This document shows, one piece after another, positions 52,055-60,969 of a stretch of DNA of 62,443 bases. This DNA comes from a virus. The stretch spans positions 1-62,443 of the IMG/VR virus record IMGVR_UViG_3300042890_000585. One strand, 5' to 3'. The translations under genes were made by a program, and so were the position numbers. Numbering within the stretch: the first letter of the stretch is position 1; each line of letters begins with the position of its first letter. The notes beneath the pieces were generated by a model that had not been told where the DNA came from, made no database searches, and was given only the letters and a program-made list of their open reading frames with translations.

Positions 52055-54466
52055 ATGGCAGATACAACCAAACCAATTCCAGCAGAAATTACAAACATCT
52101 ACGCATCGAAAGCTGCGCGGATTATGAAAAACTCTGACAAGCAGAGGATTTCTGAATTGGAAATCGTTGATGGAAATGACACTGGTGACGTTGTAAATCC
52201 TGACACATTGCAGGTTAAACGGACTTTTAAAGACTGCCAGCAAGCGCATTCTGCATATCGACGCTTAAAACAACAGAATGTTGAGCGCAATCGCAAAAAC
52301 CAATTGATTCAAAAGAAGCTAAATAATGAACCTCCGTATAGTGCAAAAAAATTGGAAAGCATGGGTCAGAATTGGCGCAGTAATCGCCCAACTGGGTTTT
52401 TGTCTACGATGGTTAGCCGTTTACAACCACCATTTAAACAAGTAATCGAGCAATCACCAACACTTACCTATTCCAAGTTTCCAATGGAGGGTGTTAGCGA
52501 GGAGCAAAAGACAAAAGTGTTCCGTGAAGAGATCACCAAATGCATCAGAGGATGGAAAGGTCACGATGATCTAGTTGCACAGGTTACGCATGAGAATACC
52601 ACATTTGGTTTTTGTGGAGTATGTTGGGATGACGTTCGTGATTGGAAACCTGAGTTCCTTCGTCAAGATTATACTTTCTTCAGCATCGAGACTCCACAAG
52701 AAGCCGATTCAACCCCGATTTGGGGAAGGAAGCGTCGATACCAGATTGCGGAATTGCTTCCAGTGCTGGAACAACCGAGACTTTCTGTGCTTGCAGGTTG
52801 GAATATCAACAATCTGATTAAGGCAATCAATAACGCAACACCAGCGGGACGAACACTTGATTCCGACGATGACGCTCGACGTTACGAAGACTGGATGCGC
52901 GAAGGATCCTATGGAGCAAGCTACGAGAATGACGCGAAATATGTTGAACTTGGTGAGTTGTTGATTCGTGAACCCACTGGTAAAATTTCGCGTTATCTTT
53001 TCGATGACAAAAGCGGAGACGAAATCTGCACACAACTTGATCGGTACAACAGAATGTCGGACACAATTGCGCTATTCTCTGTTGAGATTGGTAGTGGTGC
53101 ATTGATGTCCAGCCGTGGTGCAGGACGCGATCTATACAACACGCATATTGCTATCGACAAAGCGAGAAATCTCATTGTCGATAACTCATATTTGCGCGGG
53201 ATGCTATTACTTAAGAAAGGCCCAACCGCTAAAACAGGCATTCCTCCGCTTCAAGTAATGCATCCCGTAGCATATGTGGCAGAAGGATATGACGTAGTTC
53301 AGTCCGCAATCCCTGCTGACGTTGAAGATTTCATTAAATTGGATCAATTCATGTCTGGATTAGCTGAGATTCAGATGGGAACATTCCTTCCATCATCCGT
53401 TATGAACATCACGGGTGGAGATAAGACCGCATCCGAGGTAAACCGCATTGCTGCCGTTGAAAATCAGATCCGCGAAGGCATTTTAATGCGATGGGTTAAA
53501 CAATATTCCAAGGCAGTCGAACGTATGCAACGTGGAATCTGTCATCCTGAGCATATTAAAGCTGCATCTGAGCTAAAAACACAGATTGATTTCGCTCGTC
53601 TTCAGAATCCTAACGCAATGTGGGCAAGAAAAGAGGTTGTAGAGGCATTTGAACAGGCACAATCTGAGATTCCATCGTTCCTAGTGCCATTTGAGATCCC
53701 TAGACACCTCGATGAAGAGGCAGTTTCGTGCGTTTTAGCCATGTTGGAGCGTAATTTACCTCCTAGCGACATTTTGCTGATGGCATTCTCTCCAGCAGAG
53801 GAACTTCTTCCACAAACCGAGGGTCAGGACGCTGCAATTCTTGATCTTCTGATCCAACGCTACACTGGAAACCCAAATATCAACCAAGATGAGCTAATGA
53901 AGCTTGATTGGAGTCGAAAAGTGGGTGAATCTATCGCTAACCAAGTCATCCTTCCGAAAGATCAGGTTGAGGCAGTGGCAATTGAGGCTACACGCGCACA
54001 GATTATCGAGCTTCAGAGCATTATCTCAGGTGAGGACATTCCAGTCTCTCCACGGGACAATGATATTGTTCATATCCAGACAATCATGGAGAAGCTATTC
54101 CCGCTCATTGCATCTGCTCCAGCAGGGTCTATGCCTCCAGAGATGCTTAAACCCCTACAATCGGCAGTACAGCACTTTATTGGTCACGTTCAGAACGCTG
54201 AAGCGAAGGGTGCAGATAAGAAGCAGATTGCCGAATACAAAAAGGCAGTTTCTGAAGCTATTACTCATCTTACAGCAGGACAAGCACCAATTTCAGAAGG
54301 TGATTTATTTCCAGCAGCAGCAGGTGGTGGTGGTGGAGGAGGTGGACGTAGACCATCGACTGCACAGGCCACCGCAATGGGAGAAGCAGTTGGAACACAA
54401 AATCCCTCACAAAATAACGCAGTCAACCAAGTTGCTGCACCACCTAAACCAGTAACAGCAGGATAA
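52055..54466 (+). CDS. Portal protein (P22-size)
   Basis: 803 aa. Clip/stem/wing-like composition: long helical N-terminal region, SRLQPPFKQVIEQSPTLTY, WGRKRRYQIAELLPVLEQP, ELLIREPTGKISRYLF, then SDTIALFSVEIGSGALMS and RIAAVENQIREGILMRW, and a helical crown ending in a flexible Gly-rich tail (eight Gly at about 760). Location directly after TerL and before scaffold and coat is the standard portal slot; length is closer to P22 gp1 (725 aa) than to T7 gp8 (535 aa). Motif evidence is weak, context strong. Confidence 0.75.
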   Translation: MADTTKPIPAEITNIYASKAARIMKNSDKQRISELEIVDGNDTGDVVNPDTLQVKRTFKDCQQAHSAYRRLKQQNVERNRKNQLIQKKLNNEPPYSAKKLESMGQNWRSNRPTGFLSTMVSRLQPPFKQVIEQSPTLTYSKFPMEGVSEEQKTKVFREEITKCIRGWKGHDDLVAQVTHENTTFGFCGVCWDDVRDWKPEFLRQDYTFFSIETPQEADSTPIWGRKRRYQIAELLPVLEQPRLSVLAGWNINNLIKAINNATPAGRTLDSDDDARRYEDWMREGSYGASYENDAKYVELGELLIREPTGKISRYLFDDKSGDEICTQLDRYNRMSDTIALFSVEIGSGALMSSRGAGRDLYNTHIAIDKARNLIVDNSYLRGMLLLKKGPTAKTGIPPLQVMHPVAYVAEGYDVVQSAIPADVEDFIKLDQFMSGLAEIQMGTFLPSSVMNITGGDKTASEVNRIAAVENQIREGILMRWVKQYSKAVERMQRGICHPEHIKAASELKTQIDFARLQNPNAMWARKEVVEAFEQAQSEIPSFLVPFEIPRHLDEEAVSCVLAMLERNLPPSDILLMAFSPAEELLPQTEGQDAAILDLLIQRYTGNPNINQDELMKLDWSRKVGESIANQVILPKDQVEAVAIEATRAQIIELQSIISGEDIPVSPRDNDIVHIQTIMEKLFPLIASAPAGSMPPEMLKPLQSAVQHFIGHVQNAEAKGADKKQIAEYKKAVSEAITHLTAGQAPISEGDLFPAAAGGGGGGGGRRPSTAQATAMGEAVGTQNPSQNNAVNQVAAPPKPVTAG

Positions 54467-54473
54467 TAATATT

Positions 54474-54809
54474 ATGCCAGACCGAGCCAAAATGATTAGC
54501 CAACTTGCTTCCAAAGCAAAAATGGATCCATCGTCCGCAGTAAAAGAAAAAGACGTTAAACTTATGAAAAAAGTTGAACCTCTTCCAACTCCTAAAGACA
54601 AAGAAGCGGAAGTTGAAGACTTGCTTTCCGAATCCGAAATGGAAATGGAAAAGAAAGCAGAATATGCATCAAAAGAAAAGGCAAATTATGATCGCATTAA
54701 AAAACAAGGCATGAGCGACCAAGGCATTGTAAATTTGGATCAACTTGCTGCCGCTGGCAAAAAGGCTTACCGCAAGGTTAAATCCAAAGTTAAGTCGATG
54801 ATGGAATAA
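54474..54809 (+). CDS. Small Lys/Glu-rich head-cluster protein, 111 aa
   Basis: Helical and highly charged (KEKDVKLMKKVEPLPTPKDKE then ESEMEMEKKAEYASKEK), ending in a basic helix (KKAYRKVKSKVKSMME). Sits between portal and scaffold. May be a head-assembly or DNA-binding core protein. Unknown. Confidence 0.55.
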   Translation: MPDRAKMISQLASKAKMDPSSAVKEKDVKLMKKVEPLPTPKDKEAEVEDLLSESEMEMEKKAEYASKEKANYDRIKKQGMSDQGIVNLDQLAAAGKKAYRKVKSKVKSMME

Positions 54810-54828
54810 AATATATTAATAAATAAAT

Positions 54829-55068
54829 ATGAAATGGGAAGAATCTGACGCATCACGTCTTCGTGACTACGACAAAAAAACAGGAAGTCGATTGCGTTTA
54901 TATTTACGTAGTCGAATTCCTTTCATAACGGAATGTTCCGTCGAAGGAGTTGCAATGCAAGCCATGTTGAAGCAAGGTTTTGAGATGGCATTGCGAGAAA
55001 TTGAAGATTGCGTAAACTCTTCAAATGATAACGCTGATCCCAGCGCAGGAAACTTCACGTCTATGTGA
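54829..55068 (+). CDS. Small protein, 79 aa
   Basis: LRLYLRSRIPFITECSVEGVAMQ then helical FEMALREIEDC. AATAAATA leader. Position among head genes. Not recognised. Confidence 0.5.
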   Translation: MKWEESDASRLRDYDKKTGSRLRLYLRSRIPFITECSVEGVAMQAMLKQGFEMALREIEDCVNSSNDNADPSAGNFTSM

Positions 55069-55102
55069 CGGAAAAAGTACCTAGTATTTACGTCAAAACT
55101 AT

Positions 55103-55354
55103 ATGGCAGAAATCAAACCAAGGTTCAGCAAAACAATCACCAACAAAGCAACTGGTCGAACGAGGACAGTTGAATACGGGCAAGCTGGAAAAGCCAAGGA
55201 TGGAAAGGATCGTATTCGACCCGGCACATCGAAAGGTGACGCATATTGCGCCAGAAGCGCAAACATTAAAGGTGATTGGAAAGATGATTCCAATAGCCCA
55301 AACCAGTTAAGCAGAAAAAAATGGCGTTGCAAAGGTGAAAAGTCTATGAGATAA
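55103..55354 (+). CDS. Small basic protein, target of the adjacent homing gene
   Basis: 83 aa. Phrases VEYGQAGKAKDGKDRIRPGT, KGDAYCARSA and NSPNQLSRKKWRCKGEKSM belong to a small basic family found in phages (from memory). Its C-terminal 13 residues (RKKWRCKGEKSMR) recur almost exactly at the C-terminus of the next protein (RKKWKCRGEKSMK), indicating insertion of a homing gene at its 3' end. Confidence 0.65.
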   Translation: MAEIKPRFSKTITNKATGRTRTVEYGQAGKAKDGKDRIRPGTSKGDAYCARSANIKGDWKDDSNSPNQLSRKKWRCKGEKSMR

Positions 55355-55361
55355 TAATTTC

Positions 55362-56024
55362 ATGGTTGAATTACAGAAATCTTATATTGTAGAAGGGCCA
55401 ATAAAAGAAGGCAAAAGAACATTCTATATGTGCAAATGCCCATCATGTGGAGATATTAGAAAAGTAAGAAATGACTCTATACACAGAATTAAAAGTTGTC
55501 ACCCATGCCATCACAAAACCACTAGGCCACCAAAACCTAATGGTGATTTTGAATGGTGCAATAAATGTAAGCAATGGAAAACATTTGGTGATTTTTGCTT
55601 TAGGAGTGATGGAAAAGTAAGATCATGCAAAGAATGCGAAAATAATTACAGATTGCAAAATTTACAAAGAATTAATGAATATGCAAAAAAATACAGAAAA
55701 AACAATATTCAGAAGTCTTTGTTTTACTCCGCTAAATTTAGAGCTAAAGAAAACAATCTTAATTTTGACATTGAATTAGGGGATATCATTATTCCAGATA
55801 AATGTTCAGTTCTTGGAATTGAAATCTCAACATCAAAAGAAAAAAACAATAGTCCGTCTTTAGATAAAATCATACCATCACTTGGCTACACTAAAGGAAA
55901 TGTAAGGGTAATTTCTTGGAGGGCAAATTGGATTAAAAATAATATGACATCAGAGGAAGTGGAAAAATTGTACCATGACTCACGCAAAAAATGGAAGTGC
56001 CGTGGAGAGAAGTCAATGAAGTAA
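55362..56024 (+). mobile_element. HNH-like free-standing homing endonuclease carrying a copy of the neighbour's C-terminus
   Basis: 220-aa gene. Zinc-finger pairs CPSC...CHPC and CNKCKQW...CKEC in the N-terminal half, then KCSVLGIEI and SPSLDKIIPSLGYTKGNVRVISWRANWIK (split after Y), which match the family of phage HNH-like endonucleases. The last 13 residues repeat the end of the preceding protein, so the insert reconstitutes the interrupted gene's tail. DNA is noticeably A/T-rich. This explains a spare copy at 55977-56024 of a sequence that ends the 55103 gene at 55308-55354. Confidence 0.85.
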
Positions 56025-56047
56025 ATTAACAACTAATTAATAAATCT

Positions 56048-57304
56048 ATGGAAAACGAAAACGAAAAAGCAGAATCCAGTGTTACTGGATACGGAAACCC
56101 ATCATTGGATGCAGATCCGATTGATGAATCAACTGAATCGCAAATTGATGCATTGCTTGACGATGCATTGAGTGGAGTTGAGCCAGTGTTTGCAGAAGAA
56201 CCTGAATCAAGCGAAACGGAGGAAATTGAACCAATCGAGGAAACGCGAGAGGTTGCTGAATCTACGGAACATTCTGATACTCCAGAAGCACCTTTAACTC
56301 CAGAGGTCGAACTGGATCCAGAAATTGCGTCAATCGAGCAACCCCGCAATCTCTCTGAGGTTAATCGCTCCAACTGGAGAAAGTTGCAAGAGACAGCATC
56401 CACATACAAGAAGCAAGCCGAGGAAACAGAGCAACTGCGGCAACGTGTTGTGGAGATGGAATCACGGCAGCAGGAATTCAAAGCACCTGATGACTACGAC
56501 GAGTTGAAAAAATTCCGTGCAATCTTCGACATCAAGAATGATCCAGAATTCCAATCGAAATACAATCAGCCAATTCAGTCTGCTAAAGAGAACATCTACA
56601 ATATCCTCCGTAAAAACGGAGCGAGTGAAGATGTGATTGAATCTATTGAAAAAGCAGGTGGGCCTGATGCAGTTGATCAAGGTTGGTGGAAAAACAACGC
56701 AATTGACAAGTTGCCACTTACTGATTCGGAACGTCTTAAACGCAACCTTGTTGATGTTGTTGACCTAAAAGAGAAGCAAGAACAAGAAATTGAAAATGCC
56801 GCTCAAAATGCGGAGCAGATTCTTGAGCAAAGGGAGCAAGAGAAGGGTAAGTGGTATCACCAAGAGGTGGAGCAGATCGATAGACACATCGATGACCTAA
56901 CAAAAGAGTTGCCGTGGGCTAGGTATGCAGAAGCACCGAAAGATGCAACTCCAGAAAAGCTACAACAGGTTCAAAGGCACAACGCGCAGGTGCAATCCCT
57001 TGCTGAGAAGTTTAACTCTGCCCTGTGGCCCACCAACGCGCAAGAACGGGCTAATGTTGCAGCGGCAGCAGTGTTCTCTCACGTCCTAACGGAGCAACTG
57101 CGGGTTGAGCAAGAGGGAAAATCAAAATACATGGCAGAGCTAAAAGCACTGCGTGAGGAGAACAATAATCTCAAGGGTGCAGGTAAGATGCCAAAACAGA
57201 CCATCACTGGTCAGCATAGTATCAAATCCAGCCTCAATGACAGATTGAAGATGAATTCTATGGATGCCATTGATCTTGGGCTTGATGAAGCACTAGGTGG
57301 TTAA
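56048..57304 (+). CDS. Scaffolding protein
   Basis: 418 aa, acidic N-terminal region (residues 1-100, many Glu/Asp), then coiled coil (YKKQAEETEQLRQRVVEMES, KQEQEIENAAQNAEQILEQRE) and a C-terminal stretch with MAELKALREENNNLKG. Such a profile, located between portal and major capsid gene, is typical of podoviral scaffolding proteins that template prohead assembly. No protease was recognised nearby, so it is probably recycled, as in P22. Assignment by profile. Confidence 0.7.
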   Translation: MENENEKAESSVTGYGNPSLDADPIDESTESQIDALLDDALSGVEPVFAEEPESSETEEIEPIEETREVAESTEHSDTPEAPLTPEVELDPEIASIEQPRNLSEVNRSNWRKLQETASTYKKQAEETEQLRQRVVEMESRQQEFKAPDDYDELKKFRAIFDIKNDPEFQSKYNQPIQSAKENIYNILRKNGASEDVIESIEKAGGPDAVDQGWWKNNAIDKLPLTDSERLKRNLVDVVDLKEKQEQEIENAAQNAEQILEQREQEKGKWYHQEVEQIDRHIDDLTKELPWARYAEAPKDATPEKLQQVQRHNAQVQSLAEKFNSALWPTNAQERANVAAAAVFSHVLTEQLRVEQEGKSKYMAELKALREENNNLKGAGKMPKQTITGQHSIKSSLNDRLKMNSMDAIDLGLDEALGG

Positions 57305-57375
57305 AGTATACTAAAGTTATACAGTTATACACAAAAGCATATATAACTTAATATAGTTAAAGCCACATTATATCT

Positions 57376-58365
57376 ATGGAACCAAAAGTTTCACCTGACG
57401 AGCGCATCACAATGAATGCATTGGATTCTTTCGATCCATTTGCAAGACAAGGACAAGTTCAGAAACCACAACCACAACCAGAAATAAATAAAGAACAACG
57501 AGACTTTTCACATCTCAACGAACCTATGATCAAATTAGACAGAAAACCTAAACGCAGACGTAAACAAGTTCCCAAGGTGCTAGAAAAGATGGAATTACCA
57601 ACTCCAGAAGAAATTAAACAACCGATTATCGAAGATGTTGCCGAAAAAGTACAGTTTAATGATACTCTACAGTCAAATATTGTAGAATCCCGAACCAATG
57701 AGGGGTTGCCATCGTATCGTGCAGAGTTTGCAGGAAGGGACATTTTCGTTGGTTTTTCGGCTAATAAAGCTACAAATCCCATCACTACGCTCGCTTTAAT
57801 CAACATTGCGCTTGATTTCGGACGGGATAAGATCCGATTTGACGTTTCTAGCGACGAAAATAATTTTTATAAGTCAAGAAATGATCTTGCGGAGAAATTC
57901 CTAGCCACGGACTCAAAATGGTTGCTGTTGTTGGACAATAATATCATCCCATCCATCGGTAGACCGCAGTGGGCAAAGGCAACAATTGGTGCTGCTCGAA
58001 ATATCCACGATTCGCACCTCCAGAAGCACATTGTGCATCGTTTAATTGGCGCAGGGAAGTCTCTTGTTGGTGCAGCGTACTTTGCTAACTTGGATGACGC
58101 TTCAATCGACTGTTCAAAGTCAGATTTGGGTAAAAAAGCACGGGTCTGCACGGATTCCGTTGAGGCAGTTGACTGGGTGGGTAGTGGATGCCTGTTAATC
58201 CATCGTCGGGTGTTTCAGGATATCAAGAAAAAGTTCCCTGATATCAAACATGGAGCATTTTACCCTGACGATATTTCATTCTGCAAAAAGGCAATGGAAG
58301 CAGGGCATCAACCGCACATTGATTTGGGTGTTCCAGTATTCAACGTAGGAATTAAGGCATACTAA
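57376..58365 (+). CDS. GT-A-like glycosyltransferase in the capsid operon
   Basis: 329 aa. After about 115 Pro/Lys-rich residues, GT-A-like core: AGRDIFVGFSANKATNPITTLALINIALDF, KWLLLLDNNIIPS with Asp187-Asn-Asn where DxD is expected, WVGSGCLLIHRRVF and YPDDISFCKKAMEAGH (acidic PDD), followed by DLGVPVFNVG. The unusual DNN could weaken metal binding or be a variation. Its position between scaffold and coat hints at virion or coat glycosylation. Coupled to the next gene by TAATG. Confidence 0.7.
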   Translation: MEPKVSPDERITMNALDSFDPFARQGQVQKPQPQPEINKEQRDFSHLNEPMIKLDRKPKRRRKQVPKVLEKMELPTPEEIKQPIIEDVAEKVQFNDTLQSNIVESRTNEGLPSYRAEFAGRDIFVGFSANKATNPITTLALINIALDFGRDKIRFDVSSDENNFYKSRNDLAEKFLATDSKWLLLLDNNIIPSIGRPQWAKATIGAARNIHDSHLQKHIVHRLIGAGKSLVGAAYFANLDDASIDCSKSDLGKKARVCTDSVEAVDWVGSGCLLIHRRVFQDIKKKFPDIKHGAFYPDDISFCKKAMEAGHQPHIDLGVPVFNVGIKAY

Positions 58366-58958
58366 TGAAACCAAAAATCTATTCATATTACGAGAGTGTG
58401 CAACTGCGTCCACAGGACGAACAGTTTGCTTGTGCAAACGTGTGGAAATCGACTTGGGAAGCTCAAGGATGGGAACCAGTGATGCTGAATAGGTCACACG
58501 CGCAAGGATCCCCTCTCCACCTCAAGCTAATGACGAAATTAACTCGACTCGCTCCAGTTCTCCCCAACGAGTTGCAAAATAATTTTGCTTTCATTTGCGC
58601 TCGTTTTTCGCGTTGGTGTGCGCTTCATGCTGCTGGTGGTGGATGGATGAGTGATTATGATGTTGCTAATATTTCATTCACTCCGCAACTCGCTGAAGAG
58701 GTTGAAAAGACTGGATCATTACTTCTTTTGTCTGGGAAACCATCATATATCTTCCATACAACTAAAGAAATGTGCGCTCACGTCATAAACACAATACTTT
58801 CCAATGATCTTCATGTGGGTGGAGTGTTAAAAAATGATGATGCTATTTTTAACGAATCTGGGAAGCTGGATAAAATCGAAGCGAATTTAATTCACGCAAA
58901 ACTAGAGAATAATATTCCGAAATCTCAGTACCTAAAAAATATTTTAAATATTATTTGA
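58365..58958 (+). CDS. GT32-like sugar-binding glycosyltransferase
   Basis: 197 aa. RFSRWCALHAAGGGWMSDYDV at 80-100 (split here after 20: the DxD is Asp97, Asp99) is the sugar-nucleotide signature of capsular/GT32-type glycosyltransferases. N-terminal strand KIYSYYESV and C-terminal helical part complete a compact GT-A domain. Encoded with the preceding transferase, so the pair may make a two-sugar decoration on the capsid (inference). Confidence 0.75.
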   Translation: MKPKIYSYYESVQLRPQDEQFACANVWKSTWEAQGWEPVMLNRSHAQGSPLHLKLMTKLTRLAPVLPNELQNNFAFICARFSRWCALHAAGGGWMSDYDVANISFTPQLAEEVEKTGSLLLLSGKPSYIFHTTKEMCAHVINTILSNDLHVGGVLKNDDAIFNESGKLDKIEANLIHAKLENNIPKSQYLKNILNII

Positions 58959-59212
58959 CAATGTTTTTATAATAACGTAAAAGGGAATCAACTCGACGTG
59001 CCAGATTCGTTATTCTGGTGACTCTGTAGAAGTCAAAAAATCTGCAATCAGGCCGAATAAAGCCCAACGTGCCGGGGCAACAAAAACAAGAAACAAATCG
59101 TCAAGAACCGATAGCGGATCTTTTCGTCTTGAATGTTGCCCGAAAGATTTTCTTGAGGGAGTTCAAGCAGAACAACCAAACCAAACAAACAATTAATTAG
59201 AAAACTAAAATT
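58959..59212 (+). promoter_or_regulatory. 254-nt leader of the major capsid gene
   Basis: Longest gene-free stretch in the window. Starts with TTGACA (58955-58960) and an A/T-rich tract (possible -10 TAAAAG at 58978, 17-bp spacer). Contains CCAGA/TCTGG stem around 59001-59018, ACGTGCC at 58997 and 59068, and TCAAGA at 59101 able to pair with TCTTGA at either 59127 or 59151. No reading frame of note. May boost or regulate coat expression. Confidence 0.4.
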
Positions 59213-60400
59213 ATGGCAGCAGAATGTATCTCACTAGCCGCGATTCAAAACTTTGCAAGCAAAGACGTAAATCGCATCATCGGACAAATCGGACGAGTTC
59301 TCGCCCGCAAGTCCCCTTATATCAACTCCATCGATGGTGGAACGCTTCCTAACGTCTCTGACGTTGTTCGTAGCGTTGTCGAAGAAATGGCAGTCCCTGC
59401 CGCTTCTCTCGCTGCTCCTACCTTCGTTAACGACACCACCCTCTGCGGTGTTGGAGCAACCCCTGACGTTGTTGGCTCGACTGAGTATCAGTTCCAACTC
59501 CAGACCCTTCGTGGTGCTGGCCCACGTGTTTGCGTAAAGCAAGCCCGTACCGCATTCAAAGGTTCTTACCTCCAAGCTCAAGTATCGCTTGAAAAGACGA
59601 TTCTCCAGCTTATCAACGCTGATATTCGTTATCAATACTTGATTCAGTCTGGTATTAAGTATGTAGTGGATTCCACTGCTACTTTCTCTGCTAACTTGAC
59701 TGGTGATATGCAGCAAATCAACACCCTGTTTGCAGCTAAGGTTCCTGACGCTCCCATGAACTTCAAGACCCTCTACAAACTCGGCACGTTCCTGCGGGAA
59801 GAGATGCTTGCTGAACCATTCGCTACCTCTGAGGGTGAATTCTTCCAAGTTATCGCTAGCGCAGACCAGATCGAGAATTTCCGCAACGATGCGGACGTTA
59901 AGGAAGATTTGATCGGTCTTACGACTGGTTCGTTCAAACTTGGTGAGACTGCAATCAGCGGTTACTCCTTCCAAGGTTATCGTGGTTTCGCATTCGGTAT
60001 TGATCAACAACCCCTTCGCGCAACCGCGAATGTCGCTGGTGTTCTTACCCTTGTTAACCCAATCGTCAGCACTGCCGTAACGAATGGTTTCGCGCAACGC
60101 CGTAACCCAGCATGGGTTGCTGCCGATTACGAAGTCATGTTTGTGATCGCTGGCAATGCGTTCAAGCGTCTCGTACCCGAAAGCTACGTTGGAGAAGGAA
60201 CATTCCGTTTCGCTCCTCAGTTGGCTATGGGTGAACTGGAGTGGACATACTTCCGCGACAACGATTGTAACTTGTATGGTGACTTCGGTCAGCACATCTA
60301 TCAAATCCAACGCGCTATTCAGCCAATCCGCCCACAGAATGTTGTGGCGATTGTCTACAAGCGTTGCCAAGATAATGTGAATCCAGCACCTTGCGTCTAA
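59213..60400 (+). CDS. Major capsid protein
   Basis: 395 aa. N-terminal helix and P-domain-like phrase VNRIIGQIGRVLARKSPYINSI, long beta/alpha body with LEKTILQLINADIRYQYL, GYRGFAFGIDQQ, AQRRNPAWVAADYEVMFVIAG, then YVGEGTFRFAPQLAMGELEW typical of HK97-fold coats. The DNA has richer GC and clearly biased codons compared with neighbours, as expected for the most abundant virion protein. Leader of 254 nt before, strong hairpin after. Confidence 0.85.
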   Translation: MAAECISLAAIQNFASKDVNRIIGQIGRVLARKSPYINSIDGGTLPNVSDVVRSVVEEMAVPAASLAAPTFVNDTTLCGVGATPDVVGSTEYQFQLQTLRGAGPRVCVKQARTAFKGSYLQAQVSLEKTILQLINADIRYQYLIQSGIKYVVDSTATFSANLTGDMQQINTLFAAKVPDAPMNFKTLYKLGTFLREEMLAEPFATSEGEFFQVIASADQIENFRNDADVKEDLIGLTTGSFKLGETAISGYSFQGYRGFAFGIDQQPLRATANVAGVLTLVNPIVSTAVTNGFAQRRNPAWVAADYEVMFVIAGNAFKRLVPESYVGEGTFRFAPQLAMGELEWTYFRDNDCNLYGDFGQHIYQIQRAIQPIRPQNVVAIVYKRCQDNVNPAPCV

Positions 60401-60414
60401 GTTAGATTGATATC

Positions 60415-60446
60415 GGTGGCAGAGTTAATAACTTGACTCTGCCACC
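60415..60446 (+). terminator. 11-bp hairpin after the major capsid gene
   Basis: GGTGGCAGAGT pairs perfectly with ACTCTGCCACC around loop TAATAACTTG. No strong T tract follows (CTCACCAG). Probably limits transcription or protects coat mRNA. Confidence 0.7.
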
Positions 60447-60469
60447 TCACCAGTTTAACATTCACACAT

Positions 60470-60733
60470 ATGGACGATATCCCTTCAATTCTCGACACAG
60501 CAAAATTCCGTCATTTGGTGCTTGATGGGGTTTCTAATATCGCTAACTCTATTCAAGGATTTCAAATCCCAGAATACGATTCACTCGCATTGACTTACTA
60601 TGGTTCGACAAACAATATCGCAACTGTAGCTTACAGCAAAGAATCAGTTGTTGTTGCAACATTAACATTGACATATTCCGTGCAGCCTCCTACTGTAAAT
60701 GACGCAAATTTAGTAATGGTGAGCATAGCATAA
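60470..60733 (+). CDS. Small capsid/fibre-cluster protein, 87 aa
   Basis: Beta-rich second half (NIATVAYSKESVVVATLTLTY then PTVNDANLVMVSIA), first half helical (FRHLVLDGVSNIANS). Directly after the coat hairpin. Possible head decoration or fibre connector; not recognised. Confidence 0.5.
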   Translation: MDDIPSILDTAKFRHLVLDGVSNIANSIQGFQIPEYDSLALTYYGSTNNIATVAYSKESVVVATLTLTYSVQPPTVNDANLVMVSIA

Positions 60734-60734
60734 T

Positions 60735-60908
60735 ATGGCAGTTAGATTCAATCCATTTACTGGCAGTCTAGACTTTAGTCCTAGCTCTTCGCTTACAATT
60801 AGTGAGGATGGAGCACTTCCTAATGGAAATCAAGTTGCTCAAATCCAAAGTGGTGAACTTACAAATGTAGCTGAAATTGATGCTGGAGAATATAGTCCAG
60901 CACCTTAA
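60735..60908 (+). CDS. Small fibre-like protein, 57 aa
   Basis: ATG 60735 two bases after the previous stop. N-terminus MAVRFNPFTGSLDFSP repeats that of the fibre at 1090 ([16 protein letters not shown]), which suggests both attach at the same virion site. The rest is short, acidic and flexible. Perhaps a free attachment peptide or remnant of a fibre. Confidence 0.6.
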   Translation: MAVRFNPFTGSLDFSPSSSLTISEDGALPNGNQVAQIQSGELTNVAEIDAGEYSPAP

Positions 60909-60969
60909 AACTTTCTGAATAACCAGAAAAACCAAAAAACAAAACAAAACAAAAAAACAATAAAAAACT

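Noticed and set aside
59234-60370. 378-aa open frame on the - strand across the capsid gene
   Set aside because: It is antisense to a clear major capsid gene with strong codon bias, has no leader, and its Arg/Ser/Thr-rich product has no recognisable domain; everything else in the genome is on the + strand.
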